From: Allobosea vaviloviae
GTDB lineage: Bacteria > Pseudomonadota > Alphaproteobacteria > Rhizobiales > Beijerinckiaceae
Length of the DNA stretch: 64,000 nucleotides
Direction: 5' to 3'
NCBI RefSeq assembly: GCF_001298265.1
Contig: NZ_LGSZ01000054.1
Coordinates: 1 to 64,000 of the forward strand
The notes beneath the pieces were generated by a model. That model had not been told where the DNA came from, searched no databases, and saw nothing but the letters and a program-made list of their open reading frames with translations. The position numbers and the translations under genes were made by a program. Positions 1 to 8,900 of this stretch are shown one piece after another. Every line of letters starts with the position of its first letter. Position 1 is the stretch's first letter.

Positions 1-165
1 ACCCATGCCTTCCTTGGCCAGGTGGCGAAGCGTCGCGACGTCGTCGTCGGTCAGGATGGTGGCGAGCTTGTCGCGGCGCTCCATCGGCAGGATGCCGGCA
101 AGCGCGTCGAGCTGTAGGGCGCGTCGCATTTCGGTCTCGGCCGAGAGCAGGGATGTCGAGGCCAT
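1..165 (-). CDS. Tyrosine-type recombinase/integrase, N-terminal part, cut by window edge
   Basis: The minus strand is open from an ATG at 163-165 to the window edge, giving 55 codons with no stop. An AGGAG ribosome binding site lies 6 bases before the ATG. The peptide contains the stretches LAGILPMERRDKLA and DDVATLRHLAKEGMG, which I recognise as the N-terminal SAM-like core-binding segment of rhizobial site-specific integrases. The catalytic domain lies outside the window, so activity cannot be judged. The gene is divergent from the DUF1612 gene and shares with it an intergenic region holding a large inverted repeat. It would be the integrase of the element carried in this window. The family call rests on recall of the N-terminus only. 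Confidence 0.6.
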   Translation of the reverse strand, partial: MASTSLLSAETEMRRALQLDALAGILPMERRDKLATILTDDDVATLRHLAKEGMG

Positions 166-270
166 GGCGGCTCCTGGACGGTCGAGAGGGCCGATTTCGT
201 CGATCGGAGGCCCGGCGGACGTCGCCGGCGACGTTCCGGAGCGCCAGAATCGCCGATTTCCGGGCCGCTG

Positions 271-311
271 TCCATCACTATCGATAATACATTCTTATCG
301 ATAGTGATGGA
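271..311. repeat. Perfect 17-bp inverted repeat with 7-nt centre
   Basis: The arms are TCCATCACTATCGATAA and its exact reverse complement, separated by TACATTC. The arrangement (long perfect arms around a 7-base centre, about 105 bases before an integrase start codon) is what a tyrosine-recombinase core site or a dimeric repressor operator looks like. I infer one of these. No second copy was noticed in the window. Confidence 0.75.
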
Positions 312-380
312 TGCGTTTAAAATGATGCCGGTGTGAAACAAACCAATGGCTATTTGGCTTGGGTATGATATTTTTTAAAT

Positions 381-1583
381 GTGAATTCAGATCATTACGA
401 CCTTAAGCGCGCGGAGCGCCAAGCCCTGGTTTGCGACTGCGCCGCAGCCGCCGAGACCGCGGCGATCGCGCTTGCGCGCTGCGACGAGCGGCTGGCCCGC
501 GCCGAGCCGATGCTGGCCGAGGGGGCGCGTCAGCGCGGCCACGCCTTTGAGGCCCAGGCCCTGATCGGGCTCGCCGGGGGCCTGTGCCCGCTCGAGGATC
601 TCGTCCTGCACGATGCCGGCATGGATGTGCGCAGCCCGACGCGCGAGATCGCCCGGGCCGCCGCCATGCTCGACGAACGACGGCGCCTGGCCCGACGCGA
701 GCCGGCCGAGGTTTTGAGCGAGAGTGCCCTGCGACTGCGGCTCTGCATTGAAGAATCCCCCGACCCAGATCGGCCGGACAGAGCGACGACTGTGTCGGGG
801 ACCGCGAAAGGGGTCACTGCACCCTGGGACCGGATCGATCGTGACGACGACGAGCAGGACCAGGCCGGCGAGGATGACTTGGACCTGGAGAACGAGGACG
901 ACGACGCCGATCCAGCCTTCGCAAACATCGACGCGCTGCTGGCGCGGACGCGAAAAAAGCTCGACGCCTGGAACGATTTGTCCTCCGACGCGGGCCGCAA
1001 AAACCTAGCCCTGCGCGATCCCGCCTATGACGCCGCCGGGCGGTTCGCGCGCTGGCACCAAATCTTGGAGGAGGGCAAGGGGCTGCCGGCTGCGCTCGCG
1101 GCCGCGCTCGCGCTCGATGCCTGGCTTTGGCTCGAGCCGTCGGAACGCGCCGGCGAACTCGGCTTCGCGCTCGCCGCGACCGTGTTGCGGCAGCGCGGGC
1201 TGGCGGCGGCGCATTTGCCGGTGGCTGGGGTCGGGCTGAGGCGGGGGAAGTTCCGGTGGAGCCCGCACCAAGCGCTCAGCCTCCGGATCGCGGGGCTGCT
1301 TGGCGCTTTTGCCGAGGCGGCCGCGTTTGGTCAGGGGGATCTCGATCGATTGACCTTGGCGCGGACTGTGATGCTTCGGAGGTGTGAAGGGAGGAGGGGG
1401 AATTCGAAGCTTGCCGAACTCGTCGACCTGTTCGTCGCCTCGCCATTGGTGACGGTGCAATTGGCGGCGGCGCGCCTGAACGTCACGCCGCAGGCGGTCG
1501 AGGCCATGCTGAAAGAACTCGGCGGCAGCCTGCCGCGTGAGCTCACCGGCCGGAAGCGCTATCGGGCGTGGGGGATTGTCTAG
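381..1583 (+). CDS. RHE_PE00001 / DUF1612 family protein with C-terminal helix-turn-helix
   Basis: A 400-residue protein of the rhizobial RHE_PE00001 family. The N-terminal half has the diagnostic LARCDERLARAEPML and PLEDLVLHDAGMDVRSPTRE segments of the DUF1612 domain. An acidic linker around residues 150-180 (EDDLDLENEDDD) follows. The C-terminal about 55 residues (ELVDLFVASPLVTVQLAAARLNVTPQAVE) match the helix-turn-helix that accompanies DUF1612. The function is unknown; a DNA-binding role is inferred from the HTH. The start is a GTG with no visible ribosome binding site, so the mRNA may be leaderless. These genes are common on rhizobial plasmids and integrative elements, which fits the adjacent integrase. 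Confidence 0.75.
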   Translation: MNSDHYDLKRAERQALVCDCAAAAETAAIALARCDERLARAEPMLAEGARQRGHAFEAQALIGLAGGLCPLEDLVLHDAGMDVRSPTREIARAAAMLDERRRLARREPAEVLSESALRLRLCIEESPDPDRPDRATTVSGTAKGVTAPWDRIDRDDDEQDQAGEDDLDLENEDDDADPAFANIDALLARTRKKLDAWNDLSSDAGRKNLALRDPAYDAAGRFARWHQILEEGKGLPAALAAALALDAWLWLEPSERAGELGFALAATVLRQRGLAAAHLPVAGVGLRRGKFRWSPHQALSLRIAGLLGAFAEAAAFGQGDLDRLTLARTVMLRRCEGRRGNSKLAELVDLFVASPLVTVQLAAARLNVTPQAVEAMLKELGGSLPRELTGRKRYRAWGIV

Positions 1584-1809
1584 ACGGTGCCAGGGGGCGC
1601 TCCATTGCACCAAAAGCGCGCCGATTGAATATGTGCGACCCCATGTTGTGCTCCACAAGTGGTGCGTCACATTCGCTGCAAAGTAATCTCTCGTCCCTGG
1701 GCGCCCTGGCACGTTTCAAGCTGATGAAAGTGCTCGAGAGGTCTCGCCATATAGTTGCATTCTGCCGAGGTTGCCGCCATCCTGTTTCAGCGGCGCGTTG
1801 GGGGGATGC
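1584..1809. other. Intergenic spacer without a convincing gene
   Basis: A 226-bp stretch with lower GC content than its flanks. Short frames with CxxC patterns exist on both strands but have no ribosome binding site or recognisable family. I see no gene here. It may hold the promoter of the peptidase operon. Confidence 0.4.
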
Positions 1810-3543
1810 ATGCGCAATGTGAAGGGAACGCGCCACAGCCTTCGTAGCACGCGCAAGCTGTCAATCATTGCCCAGGATCCTTCCGTCAAAATTGGCGGCC
1901 GGATCGTTATCGCGTCGATCGACGTCCCAGCCGAGGAACTCTTGTCGGGTCCACGAGGCTACAGGGTGGCGGTCGTTGACTATGACGTGACGGCCAACGC
2001 TTTATATCAGGCGGCGGATCTGCCATCGGGGTTGGACGGGGAATATCACGACCCCTTCCAGGATGCGCCGGACGAAACGCTCCTCACAGATCCGCGATTT
2101 CACGCTCAGAATGTGTACGCCATTGCCATGCGAATTCTGGCGCGCTTCGAGTTCGCCCTCGGTCGCCGCGTGCAATGGGGGTGCGAGGGGCACCAGCTCA
2201 ACATTCTCCCGCATGCCTTCGCCGAACCAAACGCATTTTACTCGCGCGACGACCGTTCGCTGTTTTTCGGCTATTTCGAGAGCTTTCCCGACCAGCAGGG
2301 CCACACGCGCACAGTTTTCTCCTGTTTGTCGCACGATGTAATAGCCCACGAGACGACGCACGCGATCCTGGATGGTCTACGCTCTCGGTACCTCGAACCC
2401 TCGTCTCCGGACCAGGGCGCCTTTCATGAAGGTCTCGCTGACGTCGTCGCACTGCTATCTGTTTTCGCGCTTCCAGATGTCGTCGGAGCTGCACTTGATG
2501 GAGCTACGGGCGCAGCTTTGATTGATCAGTCCCTGCTCGAAAAGGACAAACTGGCCAGTTCGGTCCTTTTCCGCTTGGCGGACGAAATGGGGGAGGAAAT
2601 GAGTGGTGTGCGCGGCGGCGCGCTTCGCCATTCAATCATGCTGCCGCCGGGCAAGGACTATATGAACGATCCAGAGTTTCAGGAGGTGCACAATCGCGGG
2701 GAACTGCTCGTTGCGGGCATGTTGCGATCATTCCTCGATATCTGGGTCAGTCGTCTCAGCCGTATCGGGACCATCGTCGATGGCAAGAAGGATCGGTCGT
2801 TGGTTATCGACGAAGGTGCGCGGGCGGCAGACCATCTGCTTACCATGGCCATTCGTGCGATCGATTACTGCCCTCCCGTCGATCTTTCCTTCTCCGATTA
2901 TCTATCCGCTCTTTTGACGGTCGACCGGGAAGTCGTTCCTGACGACCGTTATGGCTACCGCGACGCGTTGCTTTCGAATTTCAGGGACTTCGGTATCGAA
3001 CCCAGCGCGCGTGCCGATTCGGATGGCAGTTGGCTGCGTTGCGACGACGAAATGATCTATAGCCGAACGCACTTCGATTCCATGCTACGGGATAACGAAG
3101 AGGTTTTCCGCTTCGTCTGGGAGAACCGCAAAGCCCTGAAAATTGGTGACATTGGTTACATTGAGGTGCAATCCGTGCGTCCAAGCGTGCGCATCGCGCC
3201 TGACGGTTTCGTTTTGCGCGAGACGATCGCCGAATATGTACAGGTCCTGACGGTCACTGCGGGCGAGCTTCGCCAGGATTTCAACGTAGATGTCCCAGAA
3301 GATATAGAATTTTGGCGGCCGCTGCGGCTGCTAGGGGGCGGCACGCTGGTCTTCGACGAATATGGCCAGCTCAAATATCAGATCGCCAATCATCTCTTGA
3401 AGGATCGGGGCGATAAGAAGCGGCAGGGCGATCGACTGGCTTACCTCTGGAGGCAAGGTTTTCTCGACAAGAAGAAAGATAGGGCGGGCAATTTCTCCGC
3501 GCTGCATTTGGCCCGCAGCGGTGTGCAGGAGCGGGCTGGATGA
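1810..3543 (+). CDS. Thermolysin-like (gluzincin) zinc metallopeptidase
   Basis: A 577-residue protein with an HETTH zinc motif at residues 180-184 inside SHDVIAHETTHAILDGL, and a second motif EGLAD with its glutamate at about residue 207. This is the HExxH plus downstream Glu arrangement of the M4/gluzincin clan, where NExxSD is usual. There is no signal peptide, so it should act in the cytoplasm, unlike secreted M4 enzymes. The C-terminal 350 residues carry no domain I recognise. The ATG at 1810 is preferred because a GGGGGG ribosome binding site ends about 5 bases upstream; the frame is open further upstream without such a site. The stop overlaps the MBL gene by 4 bases (ATGA), so the two are translationally coupled. 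Substrate unknown; a role in defence or as an effector is inferred from the island context only. Confidence 0.7.
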   Translation: MRNVKGTRHSLRSTRKLSIIAQDPSVKIGGRIVIASIDVPAEELLSGPRGYRVAVVDYDVTANALYQAADLPSGLDGEYHDPFQDAPDETLLTDPRFHAQNVYAIAMRILARFEFALGRRVQWGCEGHQLNILPHAFAEPNAFYSRDDRSLFFGYFESFPDQQGHTRTVFSCLSHDVIAHETTHAILDGLRSRYLEPSSPDQGAFHEGLADVVALLSVFALPDVVGAALDGATGAALIDQSLLEKDKLASSVLFRLADEMGEEMSGVRGGALRHSIMLPPGKDYMNDPEFQEVHNRGELLVAGMLRSFLDIWVSRLSRIGTIVDGKKDRSLVIDEGARAADHLLTMAIRAIDYCPPVDLSFSDYLSALLTVDREVVPDDRYGYRDALLSNFRDFGIEPSARADSDGSWLRCDDEMIYSRTHFDSMLRDNEEVFRFVWENRKALKIGDIGYIEVQSVRPSVRIAPDGFVLRETIAEYVQVLTVTAGELRQDFNVDVPEDIEFWRPLRLLGGGTLVFDEYGQLKYQIANHLLKDRGDKKRQGDRLAYLWRQGFLDKKKDRAGNFSALHLARSGVQERAG

Positions 3544-4826
3544 GACCAAGCCGCGTAGTCATCACCTCTTACCAGGTGGGTTTCGGCGACTGCTTCCTGC
3601 TGTCGTTCGAATACACGACTGAGAAACGGCATGTCTTGATCGATTTCGGTTCGACCGGACTGCCCGACGGCATTCCGAAAAACCAGCTCGACCTGATTGC
3701 CAACAACATTGCAGAGCGGACAAAGGACCAAAGGCTGGCGGTCGTTGCGACCCACCGCCACAAGGATCACATTTCCGGCTTCACGACAAAGAAGCTGCGA
3801 CCGTCATCCGGAAAGACGATCGCCGACTTGAAACCCGAGCTGGTTTTGCAGCCGTGGACGGAAGATCCGAAGCTCGCCGTCGATGCCAAAGGCCCGTTGC
3901 CGCCTGGCTTCCCCCTCGCTGCCCACCATGTTTCCTCGCTCGCGGCCATGCAGCAGGCGGCCGGCGCGATATTGAGCGAGGTCAAGCGCGTCCGCTATCT
4001 GTCGCCGTCGCTGCGCCAGGAGCTCTCTTTCACGGGCGAGAATAATCTCGCCAATCTCGAGGCCGTCAAAAATCTGATGACGATGTCGGCCGCCCGGGAA
4101 TACGCCAAGGCCGGCGACAAGACCGCGCTCGAAGACCTGCTGCCAGGCGTCAAGGTCGACATCCTCGGGCCGCCATCGATCGAGCAAGCGGAAACGATTA
4201 CCAAGCAACGCAGCCGTGACCAGGACGAATTCTGGCATCTGATGGCCCACGCCGCTGCCTCCCTGGGACCGACCAGGGCGCAAAAGGTTGCGCCACTCTT
4301 CCCGGGCTTCACGGTGGAGCGGTCGGGAGCGCAATTTCCGATCGACGCACGCTGGATCGTCAGCCAGGCGCGGCGTCTGCGCTCCGATCAGATGCTGCGG
4401 CTGGTACGCATCCTCGACAATGTGCTGAATAATACGAGCCTGATACTGCTCTTTCGCTGTGGACCGAAGAGTCTTCTCTTTCCGGGCGATGCGCAGATCG
4501 AAAACTGGTCTTATGCGCTTAGCCAGGCGACGGTTCGGGAAAAACTCAAGAAAGTCGATCTTTATAAGGTCGGCCATCATGGCAGTCTAAACGCGACGCC
4601 GAAGTCGCTTTGGGATTTGTTCGATCAGAAATCTGACGAAGATGGTCCCGATCGTCTCCAGACGTTGATGTCGACGATGGCTCATAAGCACGGGAACGAA
4701 GAACGGCGCACCGAGGTTCCCCGTCAAACGCTGGTGCAGGCACTCGACCGTCAGAGCGCGCTCTTCACGACTCAGAGTCTAAAAGAAAACGAGCTTTTTC
4801 ATGAGACATCGTTCGATTTGTCATGA
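3540..4826 (+). CDS. MBL-fold metallo-hydrolase (ComEC/Rec2 C-terminal type)
   Basis: A 428-residue metallo-beta-lactamase fold protein. The metal-binding motif THRHKDH is present (H72, H74, D76, H77), and a later VGHHGSLNATP segment (H346-H347) resembles the HHGS motif of ComEC-like MBL domains. The N-terminal strand ITSYQVGFGDCFLL and LIDFG are also typical. MBL proteins of this type are hydrolases, often phosphodiesterases or nucleases; substrate specificity cannot be read here. There is no signal peptide or membrane segment, so this is a free soluble enzyme rather than a DNA uptake channel. It overlaps the peptidase upstream and the DUF2235 remnant downstream by 4 bases each (ATGA), marking a three-gene coupled operon. 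Confidence 0.75.
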   Translation: MRPSRVVITSYQVGFGDCFLLSFEYTTEKRHVLIDFGSTGLPDGIPKNQLDLIANNIAERTKDQRLAVVATHRHKDHISGFTTKKLRPSSGKTIADLKPELVLQPWTEDPKLAVDAKGPLPPGFPLAAHHVSSLAAMQQAAGAILSEVKRVRYLSPSLRQELSFTGENNLANLEAVKNLMTMSAAREYAKAGDKTALEDLLPGVKVDILGPPSIEQAETITKQRSRDQDEFWHLMAHAAASLGPTRAQKVAPLFPGFTVERSGAQFPIDARWIVSQARRLRSDQMLRLVRILDNVLNNTSLILLFRCGPKSLLFPGDAQIENWSYALSQATVREKLKKVDLYKVGHHGSLNATPKSLWDLFDQKSDEDGPDRLQTLMSTMAHKHGNEERRTEVPRQTLVQALDRQSALFTTQSLKENELFHETSFDLS

Positions 4827-5087
4827 GTGCAATACCAGACAATTCGTTGAACGACCTGTCTATCGGTGGGCGAAATCTCGTTGTCTGTTGTGATGGAACC
4901 TCAAACCAATTTAGCGAGCACCGAGCTAAAGTCGCCAAACTCTGCCGCATTCTGAGCAAGGACCGATATCGGCAGATCATCTATTATCATCCTGGCGTCG
5001 GCATAAAAGCCCTCCCGGATTTGTCACAGGTCTTGGAGCCAAAATGCGAAGCTCGCCGGGCTGGCTTTCGGGTACGGACTGAGCCGT
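4823..5087 (+). pseudogene. DUF2235 (Tle1-like alpha/beta hydrolase) gene, truncated and frameshifted
   Basis: The gene starts with an ATG overlapping the MBL stop and reads NLVVCCDGTSNQF, the hallmark first strand of DUF2235 hydrolases, followed by YHPGVGIKALPD. The family sequence then continues in other frames: VTGLGAKM from about 5023 in frame 1 and KLAGLAFGYGLSR at 5049-5087 in frame 3. At least two small indels have therefore occurred. Homology stops at about 5087, where sequence belonging to the Hachiman locus begins. Only about 85 of the several hundred residues normal for the family remain, and the catalytic GxSxG part is gone. DUF2235 includes type VI phospholipase effectors of the Tle1 group; this copy cannot function. 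It shows that the peptidase-MBL operon once had a third gene. Confidence 0.75.
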
Positions 5088-5106
5088 TTGAGACGCTGAT
5101 CGAGCG

Positions 5107-5949
5107 ATGCGCAGACATCGCCGAACGGGCGAACCATGCAGCACGATTGTGGGAGTTGGGGAAGGCGTGGAACTGTATAAAAAGTGGTGTGACGTCACCA
5201 GGAAAAAGGACAAGCGCAAGCGCTATTGGACCTATGTCGAGAAGGACGGCGGCCGCGACGAGATTCGCGATGACCTCTCTGAGACTATCCGCTCGCATTA
5301 TGACCGGCTCGAACGCATCGCCGAGGATGTGGATCGGCTAGGATACAAGGTTGCTGCCAAGATTCTCAGCGAGGCGATGCCGCAGACGCCCAGGGGTCGA
5401 TCCGGCGATCTCGGCGAGATTCTCGCGACCGAGCTGGTCGAGGAAGAGATCGGGCTTCGTGTCCCTGTGCGCCGTCTCCGCTACAAGGACGGGCGCAACA
5501 TGGCGATGCGCGGTGACGACTTCATCGGTGCCGGATACGATGAGGCTGGCGAGAAGCTCTGGCTCCTGAAAGGCGAAGCCAAGAGCAACAAGGTGCTCGG
5601 CAAGGCCACGGTTACCAGCGCCCGCAAGGTGCTCAACCGCGACAATGGCCGCTGCACGCCCGATTCCCTGTTGTTCGTCGCCAACCGCCTCTTGGAGAGC
5701 AGCGACCCGGACGACAACGCGCTGGGCCGCAGCCTCCGTGACCAAGTGGGCCTGAAGTCGCTTCTCGCCGATCGCATCGACCACATGCTTTTCACCGTGT
5801 CGGGCAACGGCCCCCATGCCTCTCTGAAGGTGGATCTCGACGCCACAGGAACCAACCGGGACCATTACGTCGTGAACATTCACGTCGAAGACCACCAGGA
5901 CTTCATCGCGGCCATGTACCAAGAGGCGGAAGATCTTGGAGACGATTGA
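5107..5949 (+). CDS. hamA: Hachiman defence nuclease HamA (DUF1837)
   Basis: HamA is the effector nuclease of the Hachiman anti-phage system and acts in complex with the helicase HamB. The central part shows the DUF1837 core: DLGEILATELVEEEIGL, then GDDFIG (D137-D138) and LLKGEAKS with an ExK at E157 and K159. Together these form a PD-(D/E)xK-type nuclease signature. Length from this ATG is 280 residues. The start is uncertain: the ATG at 5107 has no clear ribosome binding site, while a GTG at 5167 has GGGGAAG just upstream. The first 20-25 residues may be non-native sequence created where the DUF2235 gene was cut. The 3' end overlaps hamB by 14 bases, which suggests coupled expression. Confidence 0.8.
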   Translation: MRRHRRTGEPCSTIVGVGEGVELYKKWCDVTRKKDKRKRYWTYVEKDGGRDEIRDDLSETIRSHYDRLERIAEDVDRLGYKVAAKILSEAMPQTPRGRSGDLGEILATELVEEEIGLRVPVRRLRYKDGRNMAMRGDDFIGAGYDEAGEKLWLLKGEAKSNKVLGKATVTSARKVLNRDNGRCTPDSLLFVANRLLESSDPDDNALGRSLRDQVGLKSLLADRIDHMLFTVSGNGPHASLKVDLDATGTNRDHYVVNIHVEDHQDFIAAMYQEAEDLGDD

Positions 5950-8900
5950 CGAGCTGTCCGCGTTCCTGGCGACCGCGACCGTCGACGGCATCCTTGGGCG
6001 CCTGCTTTATCGTGGCGCCGCTTGGTCGCTGATGCGCGAAGAAGGTGTGTTGCCGGCGAATGCGCCGCCCCTTGGCGCGACGATCGAAACCGATCTCGCT
6101 GAGCACGGCTTCGCCCTGCTTCGGGGCGCGATGGCCTTGCGTGCTCAGGCCGGTGCGTCGGATCTGACCAGCAAGGCGTTCGAGCGCGCCGCCAACGCCT
6201 TCGAAGCCCTGGTGCGCAACGGCGACCCGCAGTCGCCCGATCGCGGATTCCGCCGCACCATCGCCGCCGCTGCCTACCACCTGGCCGGCTTCTCGGCTGT
6301 CGCCTATTCGCTCTTCAACGAGACGGCGGACGACCTCAATGCTTCGCCGAGCGAAACGGCGATCCGGCACCTGATCCTGCGCGATCTCGGCCAGCTGCGC
6401 AGCTTTGCGCGCGAGTGGTTGGAGGACGAAGCTCACGGCGATGAGCAGATCGCCGCAGCGCTCACGGGCGACGAGCCCGACGTCGACGAGGTGCTCTCGA
6501 CTATCCTAAACACGACGATCTGCCGGGCCTTGGCGCATTTTGACTTCGGTCTCGAGACCGGCGAGGCCGAGCCGATCGAAAGGGCGCGTGAGTTGCTTGG
6601 CACTGCGGTCAGCCTGGCGGATCACGCAGAGAATGTCCCGCTGTGGTGGATATCGAACCTATGCCGTCATCTCATCAACGACCTCTGGCGGCACTCGCTG
6701 CACCAGAACCTGCCGACCGAGCCGCCCGAGGGGACGGAGGAGAAATACCCGGACCTGCGACGGCTGTTCATCTCGTCGCTCTACGCCCGCAAGGCGTCCG
6801 AGGTGGAGCTATGGCCATCACAGCGCGAAGCGGCCCAGCGTTCCACCGACGTCACCGACGACCTGGTCGTTGCCCTTCCGACCAGCGCCGGCAAGACGCG
6901 GGTCGCCGAGATTGCCGCGCTGATGACCTTGTCGTCGGCGCGGCGAGTGCTGATCGTCACGCCATTGCGCGCCTTGTCGGCGCAGACCGAGCGGTCCTTT
7001 AGGAAGACCTTCGCCCCACTCGGCTTCAGCGTCTCCTCGCTCTACGGTGCCAGCGGCCTTTCGGCCGGTGATGAAGACGCGCTGCGCTCCCGCGAGATCA
7101 TCATCGCGACCCCCGAGAAACTCGACTTCGCGCTGAGAAGCGACCCGTCTTTGATTGATGATGTCGGGCTAATCGTCCTGGATGAAGGCCACATGATCGG
7201 CCCGAGCGAGCGTGAAATCCGCTACGAGACCCTGGTACAGCGCTTGCTTCGGCGCGCCGATGCGGCGGACCGCCGGCTCGTCTGTCTGTCGGCCGTCCTG
7301 CCGAGCGGCGACGAGCTGGACGATCTCACCGCCTGGATTCGCTCCGACGAACCGGGTGAGCCGGTGCGTTCCGACTGGCGCCCGACGCGCCAGCGGTTCG
7401 GTGCGCTCACCTGGCGGGGGAAGGACGCACTGCTTCGCCTCGACCTCGACGACAACGGTCCTTTCCTCGACAAGTTCGTCGTTGAGAAACCAGCGAGGGG
7501 AAAAGAGAAGAAGCCCTATCCGCGCAAGAACTCACATCTTGCCCTGTTCGCGGCATGGGAGTTTGCGAGCCAAGGCAAACGGACCTTGATCTTCTCCACC
7601 CAGGCGAATTGGGTCGAGAGCTACGGCAAACAAGTCGTGGACCTGTGCAAACGTGGCTATCTCGACTCGCTCCTGGAGGACGAGGCAGCGATCGCCCGCG
7701 CTCTGGAGATCGGCAAGGAGTGGTTGGGAGAAGACCATCCAGCCGTCGCGTGTCTGAAACAGGGCGTCGCCATCCACCATGGTCGGCTGCCGAGCCCGTT
7801 TTTACGCGCGCTGGAAGCCCTTCTGTCCGATGGCGTCCTAAGGGTCATCGTCGCATCGCCGACTCTCTCGCAGGGCCTCAACCTCAACGCTGCCGTGCTT
7901 TTGGTGCCCGCTCTATATCGAGCTTCCGAGAAGATCAAAGGCGAGGAGTTCGCGAATGTCGCTGGCCGCGCCGGGCGCGCTTTCGTCGACGTCGAGGGGC
8001 TGATTGTCCATGTCATGTTCGACAAGTTGGATTGGCGAAAACGAGAATGGAAGAGGTTGGTCGCTTCCGCCAAGGCCCGCACGCTGAAAAGCGGTCTCAT
8101 CCAGATCGTCGCCGAGATCCTCGACAGATTGTCGCGCGAGGGCGTCCTGGATCGCGATGATGCGTGGGAATATCTCGCCAATGCCCGTGAGGCCTGGAGA
8201 TCGCCCGAGGAAGAAGCTGCGGTCGCCGAGCGGCTCGCCGCCGGCGTCGAGTACGAGGCCGACGGTGATGACGATGATGAGGGGGCCGATGACGAGGAAG
8301 ACGCCATCGACGAGGAGCCGCTTTCGCAAATCGTCGAGCGCCTCGATGCGACCGTGTTCGGCCTGATCGAAGCGCTCGATTCCGATCGCGCCGACTTGCC
8401 GAGGCTCTTGGACGAGGCGCTCAAGGGTTCGCTCTGGGCTCGCCAGATCGCCCGCGAAGACGAAGACATCGCCCCACTCCACAAGAAGGTGTTCGAGGCG
8501 CGCGCCGATCTCATCTGGAAGACGACGACGGCTCAGGCGCGGCGGGGACATTTTGCCATGGGCGTCGGGCTTGAGGCTGGCCTCGCCATCGACGCCATGG
8601 CCGACGAGCTGGCCGCGCTCCTGGACCGGGCTGACAAGGCGGCGTTGAGCGGCTACGTCGACGAACTCAGCGATGCTCTCGGCGTCCTCGGCGAGCACCT
8701 GCTGTTCATGCGGCCTTTCATCCCCGACAAGGCGAACACGCTGCCGGCGAATTGGAAGGCCATCCTACGCAGTTGGGTGTCTGGCGAGGATGTCGCCAAG
8801 ATCGGACCGCAGAACATGCGGGCCGTCGAAAAAGCCTTTACCTATCGTTTGGTCTGGGCGCTGGAGGCTGTCCGTACCCGTCGCATGTCCCTCGGTTGGT

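Noticed and set aside
1568..1822. Short frame with CDPMLC and FCRGC patterns downstream of DUF1612, and a zinc-finger-like frame on the opposite strand
   Set aside because: Neither has a ribosome binding site or a recognisable family, and both overlap the start of well-supported genes. CxxC patterns arise easily by chance.
4823..5341. A single 172-codon frame covering the DUF2235 start and continuing into hamA
   Set aside because: Only the first 65 or so codons match DUF2235; the rest is an out-of-frame reading of the junction and of hamA. It is treated as a pseudogene.
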